Shown here piece by piece: positions 45,039 through 54,945 of a stretch of DNA of 64,000 nt (positions are counted from its first letter, which is position 1; each line of letters opens with the position of its first letter). The stretch comes from Thiodiazotropha sp040506275 (GTDB taxonomy: Bacteria; Pseudomonadota; Gammaproteobacteria; Chromatiales; Chromatiaceae). A program made the position numbers and the translations under genes. Under the pieces are notes generated by a model that had not been told where the DNA came from, ran no database searches, and worked only from the letters and a program-made list of their open reading frames with translations. The stretch lies in NCBI GenBank assembly GCA_040506275.1, contig JBEVXD010000005.1, positions 1 to 64,000 of the forward strand, in the 5' to 3' direction.

Positions 45039-45051
45039 ATATTGATCATCA

Positions 45052-45086
45052 ACGGGGTATCTCAATCAGATACCCCGTTTTTGTTT
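45052..45086 (+). terminator. Rho-independent terminator after the tRNAs
   Basis: ACGGGGTATCT, a 5-base loop, AGATACCCCGT, then TTTTTGTTT: a perfect 11-bp stem with a T-tract, 13 bases after tRNA-Asp. Confidence 0.92.
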
Positions 45087-45139
45087 AAAACAAATACCAG
45101 TCTTTATTGCCTGGTCATAATAATTTCGAGTCGCTGATC

Positions 45140-47044
45140 ATGCTTCAGGAAATCAGAGATAAAGCTCAGGGCTGGATTGCTTGGGCAATTGTTATACTCA
45201 TCTCCATCCCCTTTGCTCTATGGGGAATCCAATCCTATCTAGGTATAGGTTCAGAGCCAGTGGCTGCAAATGTCAATGGTGTGGAAATTACTGAACGTGG
45301 CCTGGAATCCCGCTTTCAACGCTTTCGTCAACAATTGCGCGATCAATTGGGTGCGGCCTATCGGCCTGAGCTCTTTGATGATATTCGGATGCGCAAAGAG
45401 GTTTTAGACCGAATGGTTGGCGAAGAGGTGTTGCAGCAGGCTTCTCACGAAATGGGACTTCGTGCTGGCAGCAGCATGATACAGGCAACCATTTTAGGTA
45501 TGTCGATGTTCCACAAGGATGGTCGATTTGACCAGCAGACCTATGAGAGGGCACTACAGCTGCAAGGCCTCTCTCCTGCGGCCTTCGAGGATCGTGTCAG
45601 GCGAGCACTGGTTTCAGAGCAGTTGGCGCAAGCGATAGATAATGGAGTTTTTGTTACAAATCGTGAAGTGTCAGAGAGCAACCGATTGCAACAGCAGACG
45701 CGTGAACTCTCCTACTTTGTCATTCCAGCTGCCGATTTTATGGTTGATGATGCGGTAACTGAATCTGATATCGAGTCTTACTATAAAAACAACGAAAACT
45801 CTTTTATCTCTCCAGAGAAGATCAAAGTCGAGTACATATTACTTGATGCCGCTTCGATAGGAGAGACAGTCACAGTCAACGATGAGTTGCTGCGTGGCTT
45901 CTACGATGACACTCAGGACCTATATGGACTGCCTGAACAACGTAAAGCGAGTCATATTCTAATCCAGGTTGCTCGAGATGCAGAACAAGCAAAGGTTGAT
46001 GAGGCGCGTGCAAAAATCGATATGTTGGCAGAGAAGATAGGTCAACAGGACTCCTTTGCTGAGTTGGCAAAAGCTCACTCCCAGGATCCAGGTACTGCAG
46101 CTGAAGGTGGTGATCTTGGTTATTTTGGAAAAGGCATCATGGATCAGGCTTTTGAAGATGCAGTTTTCAGTCTTCAAGAAGGGGCCGTCAGTGAGCCTGT
46201 ACGCAGCAGCTTTGGATTTCATCTGATCAAGCTGACTGGAATTAAGACGGGTAGTGTCAAGCCGTTCGAAATGGCAAGGGCTGAAGTCGAGAAGGCCTAT
46301 CGTTTAGCTGAAGGTGAGAAGCTCTATTTTGAAATGGCTGAAGAGTTGGCCAATCTGAGTTATGACGATCCTGCGTCCCTTGAGCCTTCGGCTTCCGAGT
46401 TGAATCTTACAATTGAACAGAGTGAATGGATGACCCGGGATCAAACTGAAGGTGTGATTGCAACACCCAAGGTGTTAGGTGCCGCTTTCAGTGATGATGT
46501 TTTGCAGGAACGTAACAACAGTGAGCTGATTGAACTCGATAGTACCAGTTCAGTTGTTTTACGTGTATTGGATCATCAGGAGGCCTCTGTTCTGCCTTTG
46601 GATGAAGTTCGAAATCAGATTTCAGAACTCCTCTCCAAGCAGAAAGCGGAAGAGCAGGCCGGTGCAGAGGCTGAAAAGCGTTTGGCTGAAATCCAAGGTG
46701 ATAACCCACTGATGCAGGCAGCAGGCAGTTACCCTGTAACTGGGCCTATCACAATCAATCGTAACAGCAGAGATTTACCACCTGCACTTTCAAGTGAACT
46801 GTTCCGTACGGTTAAACCTCAACCAGGAGAGGTGAAGCCAGGCAGCGTCAAGTTGGCGATGGGCGACTTCGCAGTGTTTGTTCTGTCAAAGGTCACTGAA
46901 GAGGAATCAGCAGAAGCGGAAGCAGGTAAACAACAAGCCGATCAGATTCGTCGTCTGTATGGCCGAAGCTATTACGAACGGGTAATGGACGACCTGGAAG
47001 CACGAGCAGATATTGAAATTCTTCTGAAGCAGTCTAGCGAATAA
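45140..47044 (+). CDS. ppiD: Periplasmic folding chaperone / SurA-like PPIase PpiD
   Basis: This 634-residue protein is anchored in the inner membrane by an N-terminal helix (GWIAWAIVILISIPFALWGI). It has a SurA-N-like chaperone region and one parvulin domain (about 255-350: KASHILIQVARDAEQ..FAELAKAHSQDPGTAAEGGDLGYFGKG). It helps newly translocated outer-membrane and periplasmic proteins to fold at SecYEG. The ATG at 45140 (MLQEIRDKAQG) is the conserved start; codons upstream are not coding. Confidence 0.95.
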   Translation: MLQEIRDKAQGWIAWAIVILISIPFALWGIQSYLGIGSEPVAANVNGVEITERGLESRFQRFRQQLRDQLGAAYRPELFDDIRMRKEVLDRMVGEEVLQQASHEMGLRAGSSMIQATILGMSMFHKDGRFDQQTYERALQLQGLSPAAFEDRVRRALVSEQLAQAIDNGVFVTNREVSESNRLQQQTRELSYFVIPAADFMVDDAVTESDIESYYKNNENSFISPEKIKVEYILLDAASIGETVTVNDELLRGFYDDTQDLYGLPEQRKASHILIQVARDAEQAKVDEARAKIDMLAEKIGQQDSFAELAKAHSQDPGTAAEGGDLGYFGKGIMDQAFEDAVFSLQEGAVSEPVRSSFGFHLIKLTGIKTGSVKPFEMARAEVEKAYRLAEGEKLYFEMAEELANLSYDDPASLEPSASELNLTIEQSEWMTRDQTEGVIATPKVLGAAFSDDVLQERNNSELIELDSTSSVVLRVLDHQEASVLPLDEVRNQISELLSKQKAEEQAGAEAEKRLAEIQGDNPLMQAAGSYPVTGPITINRNSRDLPPALSSELFRTVKPQPGEVKPGSVKLAMGDFAVFVLSKVTEEESAEAEAGKQQADQIRRLYGRSYYERVMDDLEARADIEILLKQSSE

Positions 47045-47419
47045 TATCCCTGAAGTTTTCGTAGTTTTCAGATCTCTAATTACTAACGTTTGAATCTGGA
47101 ATAGTGATACCAAGACGGGGCGAGAGCCCCGTCATCAGTTTTCCCTTCTTAATCTCTTTTATTTTCTCGATGTGTTGGTCTGGTTGCAAGAAAGCCTCGT
47201 CACTCCATTGACTAGGATTGTCTAACCCGGCAACCTTGTATCTGAATCTGACTGGGATGCCGGTCAATGTTATGGTGGCTTAAGGCCGGAAATATGTTGT
47301 GATCAATACGCTTTGAGGAACATGAATATGACCTGCCTGAATCGTATCAATCCGTTATGGCCTTTAGCGGCCTACTCAGGTTTCCAGGCTTATTATCTCT
47401 GGAGAGCAGGAGAATTTTC
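47045..47419. other. ppiD-ABC operon gap with a hairpin
   Basis: 375 bases. GACGGGGC-GAGA-GCCCCGTC (47114-47133) is a perfect 8-bp hairpin without a T-run, possibly ending ppiD mRNA. A possible reverse-strand small ORF (47076-47267) is listed separately. A GCAGGAGAATTTTC site precedes the ABC operon. Confidence 0.5.
47076..47267 (-). CDS. Possible small hypothetical protein
   Basis: A 63-codon frame on the reverse strand, MTGIPVRFRYKVAGLDNPSQ.., hydrophilic and mixed-charge (HIEKIKEIKKGK), with no recognisable domain or membrane helix. It runs through the GACGGGGC/GCCCCGTC hairpin. No strong ribosome-binding site is seen. It might be a fragment of a longer lost gene or not a gene at all. Confidence 0.25.
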   Translation of the reverse strand: MTGIPVRFRYKVAGLDNPSQWSDEAFLQPDQHIEKIKEIKKGKLMTGLSPRLGITIPDSNVSN

Positions 47420-49291
47420 ATGCAGCGTCGTCTAACCGGCCGGGACATCCTCTATTTTGGTGGTTTAGTCGCGATACTCATTACCCTCATTCTCGCCATG
47501 TATATGGTTGATCGACAGTGGCAAAAGATGGCGCAAATGGAACAGATTATGCGCGAACAAGCTACAGATATTCGGGAGATGAGTGTTCAAATCAGGTCAC
47601 TGGGCAAACGCATCGAAGATGGTGTTACTGTTGCATCTGGTGCTCAGTCTGGTGAAATTGAGGTTATACCTGCAGCCTTCCAAAGGGCCTATCAGGCAAC
47701 CCAAAAAGAGGATTACGCAGAAGGGGACTGGTTGGTCCGATCCTTTGGTGTGAATCTGAAATCTCTTACCCCCTTTATTTCAGAAGATGCCTATTCGTCT
47801 ACTGTTCAAGGTTATATTCTCGAAAGCCTACTGACTCGCAACGCCGACACGCTGGAGTGGGAAGGATTACTCGCTGAAGAGTGGCAAGTCAGTGATGATG
47901 GCCTGACCTTTGTCTTCAAGCTTCGTGAGGGGTTGCAGTTTTCAGATGGTAAACCGCTAACTGCTGATGATGTCGCGTTTACCTTTCAATTCATTATGAA
48001 TCCTGCAATACAGGCGCCGAGGGAACGAGCCTACTATGAGAAGATTGAGTCTGTAGAAGCATTGGATCAGCTGACAGTCCGCTTTCAATTTGCCGAACCC
48101 TATTTCAATGCCCTCTCTCTGGCTGGCGGGCTCTCTGTAATGCCTAAACACTTTTACGAGTCCTACCTGGAACAGCCGAACAGTTACAATCAATCTAAGG
48201 GGCTGTTGCTTGGGTCTGGTCCATATCGTCTTGAGGATCCAACCAGCTGGTCACCAGACAAAGGCATAATCGAACTGCAGCGTAATCCCCGCTATTGGGG
48301 AATGGTACAACCTCCCTATAACCGTCTGATCTGGCGGGTCATTGAGAATGACAGCGCACGACTGACCACCTTTCGTAATGGCGAGATCGATACTTATGTC
48401 TCAAAACCCAGGGAGTATAAACAACTGGTGGATGACCAGGACCTGGCTAAAAAGGCTGAACACTGGGAGTACATGAGTCCCGTCGCGGGATACAGCTATA
48501 TCGGGTGGAATCAGGAGAGAAAGGGGATTGCTACCCGTTTTGCCGACATCAGGGTTCGACAGGCAATGACTTATCTGATAGATCGCGTACGTATCAATGA
48601 AGAGATCTTTTTGGGTTATGCGGATGTGGCAATCAGTCCATTCAGCAGTGGCAGTAAACAACATGACCCTGATCTGCTGCCACGTGCTTACGATCAGACA
48701 AAAGCGATGGCACTGCTGAAGGAGGCCGGATACGCTGATCGTGACGGCGATGGGGTGCTGGAAAACGAAAAAGGCGAGCCCTTTGCATTTGATCTGGTCT
48801 ATTTTCAAGGCAACGATGACACCAACCGTATGGTGCTGTTCATAAAGGATCTATTGGCCCGAGCCGGCATTCAGTTACAGCCTAAGCCAACAGAGTGGTC
48901 GGTGATGATCGATTTAATGAAAAAGCGTGATTTTGATTCAATCACCCTTGGCTGGACCAGTGGTCTTGAGACCGATCTCTATCAGATGTTTCACAGCAGT
49001 CAGATTGCGGATGGTGGTAATAACTTCACTGGCTATTCAAATCCTCAACTGGACAAGCTGATCGATGAGGCCAGGGCTACAGTGGATGAGGAGAAGCGCA
49101 TGCCTTTGTGGCGAGATGCTGAGAAAGCACTCTTCAGAGACCAGCCCTATACCTTCCTCAAGCGGAGTAAAAGCCTGGTTTTTATCGATCGACGTTTGCG
49201 TAATTTAGTTTCTACCAAGCTTGGCTTGAATCTTGGAAGTTTGCCGGTTGAGACTTATGTGCCGGTTAACGAACAGCGATATAACCAATAA
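47420..49291 (+). CDS. Membrane-anchored solute-binding protein, family 5 (oligopeptide/YejA type)
   Basis: This 623-residue SBP_bac_5 protein contains GYILESLLTRNADTLEWEGLLAEEW, LREGLQFSDGKPLTADDVAFTF and LGSGPYRLEDP, all typical of DppA/YejA proteins. Instead of a cleavable signal it starts with a membrane helix (about 11-32) and a helical, charged stalk that may be a coiled coil (about 33-72, RQWQKMAQMEQIMREQATDI), so it is probably tethered to the inner membrane. It opens a four-gene operon for uptake of peptides or a related solute. AGGAGAATTTTC precedes the ATG at 47420; an earlier in-frame ATG is disfavoured. Confidence 0.88.
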   Translation: MQRRLTGRDILYFGGLVAILITLILAMYMVDRQWQKMAQMEQIMREQATDIREMSVQIRSLGKRIEDGVTVASGAQSGEIEVIPAAFQRAYQATQKEDYAEGDWLVRSFGVNLKSLTPFISEDAYSSTVQGYILESLLTRNADTLEWEGLLAEEWQVSDDGLTFVFKLREGLQFSDGKPLTADDVAFTFQFIMNPAIQAPRERAYYEKIESVEALDQLTVRFQFAEPYFNALSLAGGLSVMPKHFYESYLEQPNSYNQSKGLLLGSGPYRLEDPTSWSPDKGIIELQRNPRYWGMVQPPYNRLIWRVIENDSARLTTFRNGEIDTYVSKPREYKQLVDDQDLAKKAEHWEYMSPVAGYSYIGWNQERKGIATRFADIRVRQAMTYLIDRVRINEEIFLGYADVAISPFSSGSKQHDPDLLPRAYDQTKAMALLKEAGYADRDGDGVLENEKGEPFAFDLVYFQGNDDTNRMVLFIKDLLARAGIQLQPKPTEWSVMIDLMKKRDFDSITLGWTSGLETDLYQMFHSSQIADGGNNFTGYSNPQLDKLIDEARATVDEEKRMPLWRDAEKALFRDQPYTFLKRSKSLVFIDRRLRNLVSTKLGLNLGSLPVETYVPVNEQRYNQ

Positions 49292-49297
49292 CTCTTC

Positions 49298-50683
49298 ATG
49301 CTGACCTATCTCTTCAGAAGAGTACTGCTGATGATTCCCACCTTGCTGGGAATCACCCTGGTGGTATTCATTGTTATGGCATCTTCCCCTGGCGGTATCA
49401 GTGCCCAGAGTCTGGTCGAGGGGCAGAATCTCGACCCTGAAGCAAAGAAAGAGATAGAGGCCTACTATAACCGTCTGTATGGTCTGGATGATCCTCCCTA
49501 TCTGCAATATTTTCGTTGGCTGAATAACGTCTCACCGATCGGTTTTGTCTTCGATGAAAACAATAGTATGAGTGGTTTTTCGTTCAACAAGGGAGCCGAT
49601 TTTGGACGCAGCTTTCGCTACGGGCGTCCCGTAACCGATCTATTGGCTGAGCGGGTGCCAATAACCATTCTACTGAATGTTCTGAGTATTCCTTTGGTTT
49701 ATATGCTGGCCCTGCTGGTGGGGGTTCGAGCAGCCGTTGAACGGGGACGCTCATTTGATGTCAGCAGTGGCATTGTCATGTTGGGGCTATGGTCGGTGCC
49801 GACCATGTTGGCTGGCGTTCTGTTTATCGGTTTTTTTGCCAATCAACAATATTGGCACTGGTTCCCGACGGCCGGTTTAAGTGATCGTCTGGCAATGGAT
49901 CAGGTTTTTCTACCCCATTGGTCGAGCTTATGGGATGTGGGCTTGCTGTTTGTCAGTGTCCTGTTGGCTGCAGCGCTGTTTCTGACGGTCAGTCGCACTT
50001 CATCGAAGTTGCTTCGTATTGGCTTTCTGGCGCTCTGTTGGGGGGGGCTGGGGGTTATGATGGTTCAGGCGTTGCCAGAGGCTGAACACTCATTAGCACT
50101 TTTTATCTTTATACCGGCACTATTCGTTTTGTTGGCAGGCTGGTTAGCCAGTACCGACTATGTTCTGCTGCGCCAATTGGGGTTTCTTACCACCGGTTTA
50201 CTGGTTGGTCTGATGCTGGCAGTGCATGGGATGCAGGGGAGCTGGCTAAGGGGATTCCTGGTTGATCGGTTATGGCATCTGGCTCTGCCGGTGTTGTGTC
50301 TCTCTTATGGGGGGTTTGCCGGGCTTGCCAAGTTAACCCGAACCTCGGTGCTTGAGAATCTGCTCTCAGATTATGCTCGTACTGCACGGGCAAAAGGGTT
50401 ATCGGAATCAGTTGTGCTGTGGCGGCATGTTTTTCGAAACAGCCTATTGCCTTTGATTACCGTTGCAGCAAGTCTTCTACCCAGTCTATTGGCCGGCTCA
50501 GTTATTGTAGAGAGCATTTTCAGCATTGAAGGAATGGGTAAGTTGGCCGTGGAGGCAGTTCAGACACGGGATAGAGAACTGGTGTTGTCGATTACCCTGA
50601 TCGGCGGTCTATTGACCCTGTTTGGGTATCTGATAGCGGATATCCTCTATGCACTGGCCGATCCGAGGGTGAGTTATGACTGA
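49298..50683 (+). CDS. Peptide ABC transporter permease (DppB/YejB type) with extra membrane segment
   Basis: This 461-residue permease starts MLTYLFRRVLLMIPTLLGITLVVFIVM, as in DppB/YejB, and has the C-terminal EAA-type region TSVLENLLSDYARTARAKGLSE. Family members have about 310-365 residues. Here about 115 residues lie inserted after WFPTAGL (about 205-320), with four more hydrophobic stretches (LLFVSVLLAAALFLTV and others). The same operon's second permease also has additions. It overlaps the next gene by eight bases. Confidence 0.88.
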   Translation: MLTYLFRRVLLMIPTLLGITLVVFIVMASSPGGISAQSLVEGQNLDPEAKKEIEAYYNRLYGLDDPPYLQYFRWLNNVSPIGFVFDENNSMSGFSFNKGADFGRSFRYGRPVTDLLAERVPITILLNVLSIPLVYMLALLVGVRAAVERGRSFDVSSGIVMLGLWSVPTMLAGVLFIGFFANQQYWHWFPTAGLSDRLAMDQVFLPHWSSLWDVGLLFVSVLLAAALFLTVSRTSSKLLRIGFLALCWGGLGVMMVQALPEAEHSLALFIFIPALFVLLAGWLASTDYVLLRQLGFLTTGLLVGLMLAVHGMQGSWLRGFLVDRLWHLALPVLCLSYGGFAGLAKLTRTSVLENLLSDYARTARAKGLSESVVLWRHVFRNSLLPLITVAASLLPSLLAGSVIVESIFSIEGMGKLAVEAVQTRDRELVLSITLIGGLLTLFGYLIADILYALADPRVSYD

Positions 50684-51848
50684 TAGAACGCAACAGCGTC
50701 AGAGCTATTGGCGAAGGATTTTGGGACAAACCTTTATCCGTTGGGGAGCCCGGTTGGGTCTGTCATGGGTTGCCCTGTTAGCGTTAGTCGGAATATTTGC
50801 TCCCTTTCTGGCGAGCAGCTTTCCTCTCTTGCTCAGTCAACAAGGTGTGATCTCGAGTCCGGTGTTTACCTATCTTGAAGCTGAAGATGTGTTTTTTCTG
50901 AGCGCCTTTGCCAGTCTGCTAATTGCGCTGCCCTGGCGAATCAGGGCAGCGCAAAAACTGATGATTTTTCTTATGTTGCTAGCTCTAGGAGGCGTACTGG
51001 CCTACAGTTTTGTTGCCCCACCAAAGCTGGTGATCTATGAGCAGTATCGTGTTGCTGAGCAGCAGGGTGATTATGACTGGGTTGTCTTCGCACCAGTTCC
51101 TTATTCACCAAAAGACTATCAGCGGGATCGCGGCGACACTGGCCTCGAAGCACCTTTATCTATACAGCAACGCAGCCATTGGTTTGGTACAGAGCAAAAT
51201 GGCGCTGATGTCCTTAGTCGCATGATTCATGCCTCCAGAATCGCCTTGGGGATTGGCTTCGTCGCAACCGGAATTGCGATGGTGCTCGGGGTGTTTATCG
51301 GTGGGCTGATGGGTTATTTCTCTGGCATTGTCGATATGTTGGGTATGCGCCTGGTAGAGATATTCGAAGCTGTCCCAACCCTGTTTCTTTTACTTACATT
51401 TGTTGCCTTTTTTGGGCGCAGTCTTTATATCATGATGGTCATCATTGGTATTACCAGTTGGCCCGGTTTTGCGCGCTATGTTCGCGCAGAGTTTTTGCGT
51501 CTGCGTCGCCAGGATTTTGTTCAAGCTGCAGAGGCAGCAGGTCTACCACTCCACTCAATTCTGTTTCGGCATATGTTGCCGAATGGCATGGGGCCGGTGT
51601 TGGTGGCAGCGAGTTTTGGTGTCGCCTCGGCCATCCTTGCTGAAGCAACTTTGAGCTTTCTCGGTCTTGGGTTGGTGGATGACCCATCCTGGGGTGAGAT
51701 GCTCAACCAGGCAGTGCAATCTTCCCGGTTCAATTGGTGGATGGCGGCATTTCCCGGTGGGGCAATCTTTTTTACGGTATTTGCCTATAACCTGATCGGT
51801 GAATCGTTAAGAGACGCTATCGATCCCTATTTGAGCAAGTCAAACTGA
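50676..51848 (+). CDS. Peptide ABC transporter permease (DppC/YejE type)
   Basis: This 390-residue inner-membrane permease has the DppC/OppC core: HWFGTEQNGADVLSRMIHASRIALGIG at about 168-195 and the EAA loop EFLRLRRQDFVQAAEAAGLP. Typical length is 290-345; an extra pair of hydrophobic helices lies at about 70-112 (FFLSAFASLLIALPW; KLMIFLMLLALGGVLAYSFV) before the core. It pairs with the permease upstream. Start and stop overlap both neighbours, which suggests coupled translation. Confidence 0.88.
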   Translation: MTDRTQQRQSYWRRILGQTFIRWGARLGLSWVALLALVGIFAPFLASSFPLLLSQQGVISSPVFTYLEAEDVFFLSAFASLLIALPWRIRAAQKLMIFLMLLALGGVLAYSFVAPPKLVIYEQYRVAEQQGDYDWVVFAPVPYSPKDYQRDRGDTGLEAPLSIQQRSHWFGTEQNGADVLSRMIHASRIALGIGFVATGIAMVLGVFIGGLMGYFSGIVDMLGMRLVEIFEAVPTLFLLLTFVAFFGRSLYIMMVIIGITSWPGFARYVRAEFLRLRRQDFVQAAEAAGLPLHSILFRHMLPNGMGPVLVAASFGVASAILAEATLSFLGLGLVDDPSWGEMLNQAVQSSRFNWWMAAFPGGAIFFTVFAYNLIGESLRDAIDPYLSKSN

Positions 51849-53476
51849 TGCTGCTGTCTGTAAAAACTTTGAAAACCTGGTTTAAGCACCAGCCTGAACC
51901 TATAAAGGCAGTGGATGGAATCGATTTTCAAATTGACCGTGGAGAGACTTTCTGTTTAGTGGGAGAGTCCGGTAGTGGTAAATCGATTACCGCATTATCC
52001 ATTATGCGACTGCTACCTGAAGCCGCACTGAATGTGCATAGTGGCCAAATCTTGTTTAAGAGTGATGATGGAGAGGCTGTCGATCTTACCTCACTCAGTG
52101 AGGCGGATATGCGGCAGGTTCGTGGTGGTCGCATTGCAATGATTTTTCAAGAACCGATGAGTTCTCTGAATCCCGTTTTTACCATCGGTGAGCAGATTCT
52201 GGAAGCGGTAAAACTCCATTTTCCACGATTGTCAGAATCGCAAGCTTGGGCACGTGTAATGAATGCGCTAAAAGAGGTGCAGGTGCCTGACCCAGAGACA
52301 CGGGTAAACAGTTACCCGCATCAGCTCTCTGGTGGACAACGCCAACGTGTGATGATTGCCATGGCAATGGCCTGTGAGCCCGATCTTCTAATCGCCGATG
52401 AGCCTACAACAGCTTTGGATGTGACGGTACAGCGAGAGATATTGAGATTGATGAAGGCGCTCCAAGCGCGTACAGGGATGGCGATACTATTTATTACTCA
52501 CGACTTTGGGGTAGTTTCAAAAATCGCTGATCGGGTTGGGGTGATGCAGAATGGTAAACTGGTGGAGACCGGGAAGACCGAACAGATCATCCATTCACCA
52601 TCGCATATTTACACTCAGTCATTAATCGCGGCGCTGCCGGAAAATTTAGCGCGGAGTCAGACCCATACACCTGTTGAAAATCAACAGCCACTGATAAAGT
52701 TGTCGAATCTCGAAATTCATTTTCCTGTACGTAAAGGTCTGTTACGCCGGGTGGTCGATAAAGTTCGGGCTGTAGATGGGGTCGATCTGGAAATTCCTCG
52801 CGGACAGATCCTGGCTTTAGTGGGTGAGTCTGGTAGCGGTAAGACCACGTTGGGGCGTGGAATTCTGAGGCTTACTGAACCAACTTCTGGCCAGATAGCC
52901 TTCGATAACACAGATATCACTGAGATGAACCGTAGCCAGTTGCGTCGTTTTAGACGGAATATGCAGATCATTTTTCAGGATCCGATATCTTCACTGAATC
53001 CCAGATTGAGTATTGCTGCCATCCTCACTGAACCCATGAAGGTTCATGGTATTGGTGAGAGTCGTGATGAGCGTATTGAAATTGCACGGGATTTGCTTCG
53101 GCAAGTTCAGATGGAAGAGGATGCCCTGTGGCGTTACCCACATGAATTTTCAGGTGGACAACGACAGAGAATAGGGATTGCACGAGCCCTTTCACTGAAT
53201 CCATCTTTTATTGTTTGTGACGAGATCACAAGTGCACTGGATGTTTCTGTTCAGGCAGAAATACTCAAAATGCTGTTGGAACTTCGTCGGCAGCACAGTT
53301 TGACCTTACTGTTCATTACCCACAACATTGGAGTAGTTGAATACGTCAGTGATCAAACCGCAGTGATGTACCAGGGTAGGATCGTCGAGCAGGGACTCAC
53401 CGAAGATATTGTGAATCGTCCACAAAATGACTATACACAGCAACTCATTGCAGCTGTGCCAAGAGTACCCCTCTGA
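51848..53476 (+). CDS. Peptide ABC transporter, fused double ATP-binding protein (YejF type)
   Basis: This 542-residue protein has two complete ABC ATPase domains: Walker A GESGSGKSI and GESGSGKTT, signature LSGGQRQR and FSGGQRQR, Walker B LIADEPTTALD and IVCDEITSALD. Fused DppD-DppF halves are the rule in YejF-type systems such as the microcin C importer. It energises the two permeases. The ATG overlaps the stop of the preceding gene by one base. Confidence 0.93.
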   Translation: MLLSVKTLKTWFKHQPEPIKAVDGIDFQIDRGETFCLVGESGSGKSITALSIMRLLPEAALNVHSGQILFKSDDGEAVDLTSLSEADMRQVRGGRIAMIFQEPMSSLNPVFTIGEQILEAVKLHFPRLSESQAWARVMNALKEVQVPDPETRVNSYPHQLSGGQRQRVMIAMAMACEPDLLIADEPTTALDVTVQREILRLMKALQARTGMAILFITHDFGVVSKIADRVGVMQNGKLVETGKTEQIIHSPSHIYTQSLIAALPENLARSQTHTPVENQQPLIKLSNLEIHFPVRKGLLRRVVDKVRAVDGVDLEIPRGQILALVGESGSGKTTLGRGILRLTEPTSGQIAFDNTDITEMNRSQLRRFRRNMQIIFQDPISSLNPRLSIAAILTEPMKVHGIGESRDERIEIARDLLRQVQMEEDALWRYPHEFSGGQRQRIGIARALSLNPSFIVCDEITSALDVSVQAEILKMLLELRRQHSLTLLFITHNIGVVEYVSDQTAVMYQGRIVEQGLTEDIVNRPQNDYTQQLIAAVPRVPL

Positions 53477-53510
53477 AGTCACCATTATAGATTTTTATTG
53501 TACCCTACCT

Positions 53511-54926
53511 ATGAGATTTACAATCCAGACCAAGCTGTTTCTCAGCCACTTTGCCGCAATAATCCTGGTTTCCGGGAGTGTAGGCAGTTATTTCTATCAA
53601 AGTGCGATTGATAATTTGATGACAGCATTGCAATCCCGGTTGAAAAACAGTGCTGCGCTGATCAGTCATGGTTTTGATAATGCGGAACTCGATCAGATTC
53701 GTAACGAGCAGGATATGTCACTACCCGACTATCAGAAATATGTAAGTCTGTTACGTGGCTATGTGAAAACAAATCCGGATATCGCCTTTATCTATGTGAT
53801 GCGTAAAGTTGGAGATCAAGCTGTTTTTGTACTCGATTCCGATATGCAGGAGCCCGCCTTGCCAGGAGAGGTATATGAACCTGAGCTGATATCGTTGATG
53901 GAAGGGTTTTTACGCCCTTCCGTCGATAGTGAAATTGTTGGGGATCGTTGGGGTTTTTTTCTTTCTGGCTACTCTCCGATACAGGCTGGAGAGGATGAGT
54001 ATCTTGTCGGCATCGATATGCGTGCTGATGAGGTGCAAAGTAAGTTTGAGCATATTCGGCTGGCTGGTTTTTTGTCATTGGCTCTTTCAGTTATTCTGGC
54101 AATGATTTTTAGCAAGTTACTCTCACAAAATTTCACTCAGCGTATTACCTCACTTGCCACAAGATTTGCTCAAATCGCTCCACCAGAACAAATAAGTGAG
54201 AATCATATTGATGGTGACGAACTGGATCAGTTGGCTCAATCCTTCGATTCGATGTCCACTCGGCTTAAGATAAAGCAGCAACAGATCGAGGCCAACCAGG
54301 TTGCGCTTTATAATGCACATGAGGAGCTGGAGGAACGGGTTGAGACCCGTACGATGGAGTTGGTACGGGCCAATGAAAAGCTACTGAAAGAGATCGCTGA
54401 AAGAAAAAATGTTGAGCGTATCCTGGAAGAGAATTCACGAATTGATTATCTCACCAATGCACTCAATCGACGTGCCATGACCAGAAGACTGGAGCAGGTG
54501 GTCTCACAGACTGAGCGTGGCTCAAGTAGTTTTTGCCTGATTCTGCTGGATATCGATCACTTCAAACAGATCAATGACTCTTATGGGCATGATGTCGGTG
54601 ATCAAGTATTGAAATATATCGTCAAACAGCTTGAAATTCGGATTCGGGATGCTGATGAACTTGGACGATGGGGTGGGGAGGAGTTTTTAATACTTTGCCC
54701 TGAGACCGAACTTTCCGATGCACTATCTCTTGCTCAGCGGTTATGTGATGATCTCGCAAATAATCCAATGACACTGATCGACGAGCAGCTCTCCGTCACT
54801 GCCAGTTTTGGAGTGTCCCTGTTTCAAGCTGGTGAGTTACTTGTTAACTGCCTCAAGCGTACTGACTATGCACTATATGCAGCAAAAGCAAAGGGTCGCA
54901 ACTGCGTCGTAGAAGCAGATAACTGA
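53511..54926 (+). CDS. Membrane diguanylate cyclase
   Basis: This 471-residue protein has a membrane helix (about 8-28), a periplasmic sensor (about 29-180), a second helix (about 181-202), a HAMP-like linker and coiled coil (about 205-305), and a GGDEF domain. The active motif is GGEEF (388-392) and the RDAD inhibitory site lies five residues upstream, so it should make c-di-GMP with product feedback. It begins 34 bases after the transporter ATPase and may be cotranscribed with it. The ATG at 53511 is preferred; the frame is open further into the ATPase gene. Confidence 0.9.
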   Translation: MRFTIQTKLFLSHFAAIILVSGSVGSYFYQSAIDNLMTALQSRLKNSAALISHGFDNAELDQIRNEQDMSLPDYQKYVSLLRGYVKTNPDIAFIYVMRKVGDQAVFVLDSDMQEPALPGEVYEPELISLMEGFLRPSVDSEIVGDRWGFFLSGYSPIQAGEDEYLVGIDMRADEVQSKFEHIRLAGFLSLALSVILAMIFSKLLSQNFTQRITSLATRFAQIAPPEQISENHIDGDELDQLAQSFDSMSTRLKIKQQQIEANQVALYNAHEELEERVETRTMELVRANEKLLKEIAERKNVERILEENSRIDYLTNALNRRAMTRRLEQVVSQTERGSSSFCLILLDIDHFKQINDSYGHDVGDQVLKYIVKQLEIRIRDADELGRWGGEEFLILCPETELSDALSLAQRLCDDLANNPMTLIDEQLSVTASFGVSLFQAGELLVNCLKRTDYALYAAKAKGRNCVVEADN

Positions 54927-54945
54927 TCAGAAAAACCAGTGTGAC

